Origin: Acidimicrobiaceae bacterium | GTDB lineage: Bacteria > Actinomycetota > Acidimicrobiia > Acidimicrobiales > Acidimicrobiaceae | NCBI GenBank assembly: GCA_013044365.1 | Contig: JABEUP010000276.1 | Span: 1-6,615, forward strand | DNA length: 6,615 nt | Direction of reading: 5' to 3' | Shown: one piece after another, positions 5,590-6,615 of the stretch | How the letters are laid out: every line of letters starts with the position of its first letter | Numbering within the stretch: the first letter of the stretch is position 1 | The notes under the pieces: model-generated | Seen by the model: the letters and a program-made list of their open reading frames with translations, nothing else | The model's database searches: none | What the model was told of the DNA's origin: nothing | Position numbers and translations under genes: made by a program

Positions 5590-6591
5590 GTGGCCAAGGA
5601 CGCTCCGGTAGCGCTTGTTACTGGTGGAGCTGGCTTCATTGGAAGCCACATGGTTGATCTATTGGTTGAGCGCGGGTATCAAGTTAGGGTTATTGACAAT
5701 CTATCTGGTGGCCACAAGCGGAATCTGAAACAACATGATGGCAACTCGTTAGTGTCTCTTGATGAGCGGGATATCCGATCAATTGATCCTTCAGATCCAC
5801 TGTTCTCTCAGGTGGAAGTGGTGTTTCACTTTGCGGGAATTGGCGATATTGTTCCCTCTATTGAGCATCCTACTGAGTATATGGATGTTAATGTGCAGGG
5901 CACGGTAAGAATGCTTGAAGGTGCTCGATATGCTGGCGCGAATAAATTCGTGTATGCGGCCTCTTCGTCATGCTATGGCTTAGCTGATGTGCCTACTACC
6001 GAGAATAATCCGGTGCAGCCAGCGTATCCCTATGCTTTGTCGAAATATCTCGGCGAGATGGCGGCATTTCATTGGAACAAGGTTTATGGCTTGCCGGTAA
6101 ATTCCATTCGGATTTTCAATGCATTCGGAACGCGTTCCAGGACATCAGGTGCTTATGGTGCCGTTTTTGGCGTTTTTTTACGACAGAAGATCTCCGGAGC
6201 TCCGTATACCGTGGTTGGGGACGGTATGCAGAGTAGGGATTTTGTATATGTTACGGATTTGGCATTGGCGTTTCTTGCGGCCTCGCTTACCACGATGGAT
6301 GCGCAGATATGGAATGTCGGACGTGGCGATCCGCAGCCGGTTAATCGGTTGGTAGAATTGCTAGGCGGGGAAGTGGTCAACGTGCCAAAGCGTCCTGGTG
6401 AGCCGGACTGCACCTGGGCGGATATTTCCAAAATAGCCCGTGATTTGGATTGGACCCCCTTGGTGACATTCGAGGAGGGTGTGCGGAGAATGGTTGAGAA
6501 TCTCGACTACTGGGCTGATGCGCCGTTGTGGGACGCGGATTCCATTGCAGAGGCGACACTTCCATGGTTTACCTACCTGGGCAACGATTGA
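5590..6591 (+). CDS. UDP-glucose 4-epimerase-like extended SDR (nucleotide-sugar epimerase/dehydratase)
   Basis: This 333-residue enzyme resembles GalE-type nucleotide-sugar epimerases and related dehydratases. The cofactor motif is TGGAGFIGSH (11-20), with VIDNLSGG (34-41) supplying Asp36 for the NAD ribose. HFAGIGDIVPSIEHP (80-94) follows, then the catalytic SSS (125-127) and Tyr148-x3-Lys152 (YALSK). RIFNAFGTRSR (174-184), GDGMQSRDFVYVTD (210-223) and KRPGEPDCTWADI (267-279) are substrate and nucleotide-binding segments typical of the UDP-sugar branch. Length is normal. Start is GTG at 5590, directly after the preceding TAG stop and in the same frame. No later start would keep the whole Rossmann motif. 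The C-terminal APLW...FTYL segment (311-330) is a feature I recall in polysaccharide-cluster relatives rather than housekeeping GalE. It likely works with the SDR upstream on the same sugar; exact substrate unknown. Confidence 0.93.
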   Translation: MAKDAPVALVTGGAGFIGSHMVDLLVERGYQVRVIDNLSGGHKRNLKQHDGNSLVSLDERDIRSIDPSDPLFSQVEVVFHFAGIGDIVPSIEHPTEYMDVNVQGTVRMLEGARYAGANKFVYAASSSCYGLADVPTTENNPVQPAYPYALSKYLGEMAAFHWNKVYGLPVNSIRIFNAFGTRSRTSGAYGAVFGVFLRQKISGAPYTVVGDGMQSRDFVYVTDLALAFLAASLTTMDAQIWNVGRGDPQPVNRLVELLGGEVVNVPKRPGEPDCTWADISKIARDLDWTPLVTFEEGVRRMVENLDYWADAPLWDADSIAEATLPWFTYLGND

Positions 6592-6597
6592 GGGGGC

Positions 6598-6615
6598 ATG
6601 TTGAGCGCGTATGCC
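6598..6615 (+). CDS. Start of a further gene in the rightward operon (partial, product unknown)
   Basis: Seven bases after the TGA of the second SDR, an ATG opens a frame that stays open to the window edge and reads MLSAYA. GAGGGGG at 6590-6596 is a strong purine tract but lies only one base from this ATG; the next codon, TTG at 6601, would have a better 4-base spacing, so the true start could be either. Six residues are too few to name a product. The tight spacing shows the operon continues. Confidence 0.5.

Noticed and set aside
5192..6565. Small frames inside the two SDR genes (5192-5383 +, 6119-6355 +, 6153-6431 -, 6377-6565 -)
   Set aside because: All overlap intact SDR coding sequence and show no independent protein features.
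1..6615. Mobile element, phage defence, toxin-antitoxin, CRISPR or tRNA genes
   Set aside because: No transposase, integrase, nuclease or direct-repeat array and no cloverleaf-like sequence was seen on either strand.

Overview
This 6.6 kb window is bacterial and looks like part of a cell-surface polysaccharide locus (O-antigen, capsule or similar). Base composition is close to half GC by eye. Genes are tightly packed, with Shine-Dalgarno sites, GTG starts and overlapping or abutting ends. There are no RNA genes, insertion sequences, integrases or CRISPR repeats to anchor taxonomy. The protein families present occur in several phyla, so I do not assign one.

The layout is two divergent gene groups separated by a 173 bp control region (2806-2978). 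Leftward on the minus strand run: a 388-residue protein of a poorly characterised, polysaccharide-associated family with a TPR-like C-terminus (2805-1639); a 222 bp gap; then a split transketolase, with the thiamine-diphosphate-binding N-terminal subunit (1416-583) followed by the pyrimidine-domain C-terminal subunit (586 to beyond base 1), overlapping by 4 bp. Rightward on the plus strand run: a 528-residue family 2 glycosyltransferase with an unusual helical, TPR-like N-terminal half (2979-4565); two extended short-chain dehydrogenase/reductase (SDR) nucleotide-sugar enzymes (4579-5589 and 5590-6591); and the first six codons of another gene (6598-6615).

My reading, which is inference, is that the SDR pair and the split transketolase make or remodel an unusual activated sugar. 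The transketolase would move a two-carbon ketol unit, the SDRs would epimerise, oxidise or dehydrate the nucleotide-linked sugar, and the glycosyltransferase (perhaps with the divergently encoded 388-residue protein) would build it into a surface glycan. Neither the sugar nor the acceptor can be read from the sequence.

Several start codons differ from the longest open frame. The two divergent genes start at internal ATGs with good ribosome binding sites, the transketolase C-terminal subunit starts at a GTG inside the stop of the gene before it, and the second SDR starts at a GTG directly after the amber stop of the first, in the same frame. I see no proven new system. The points most worth checking are the uncharacterised 388-residue family, the TPR-glycosyltransferase fusion, and the dedicated split transketolase beside sugar-nucleotide SDRs.
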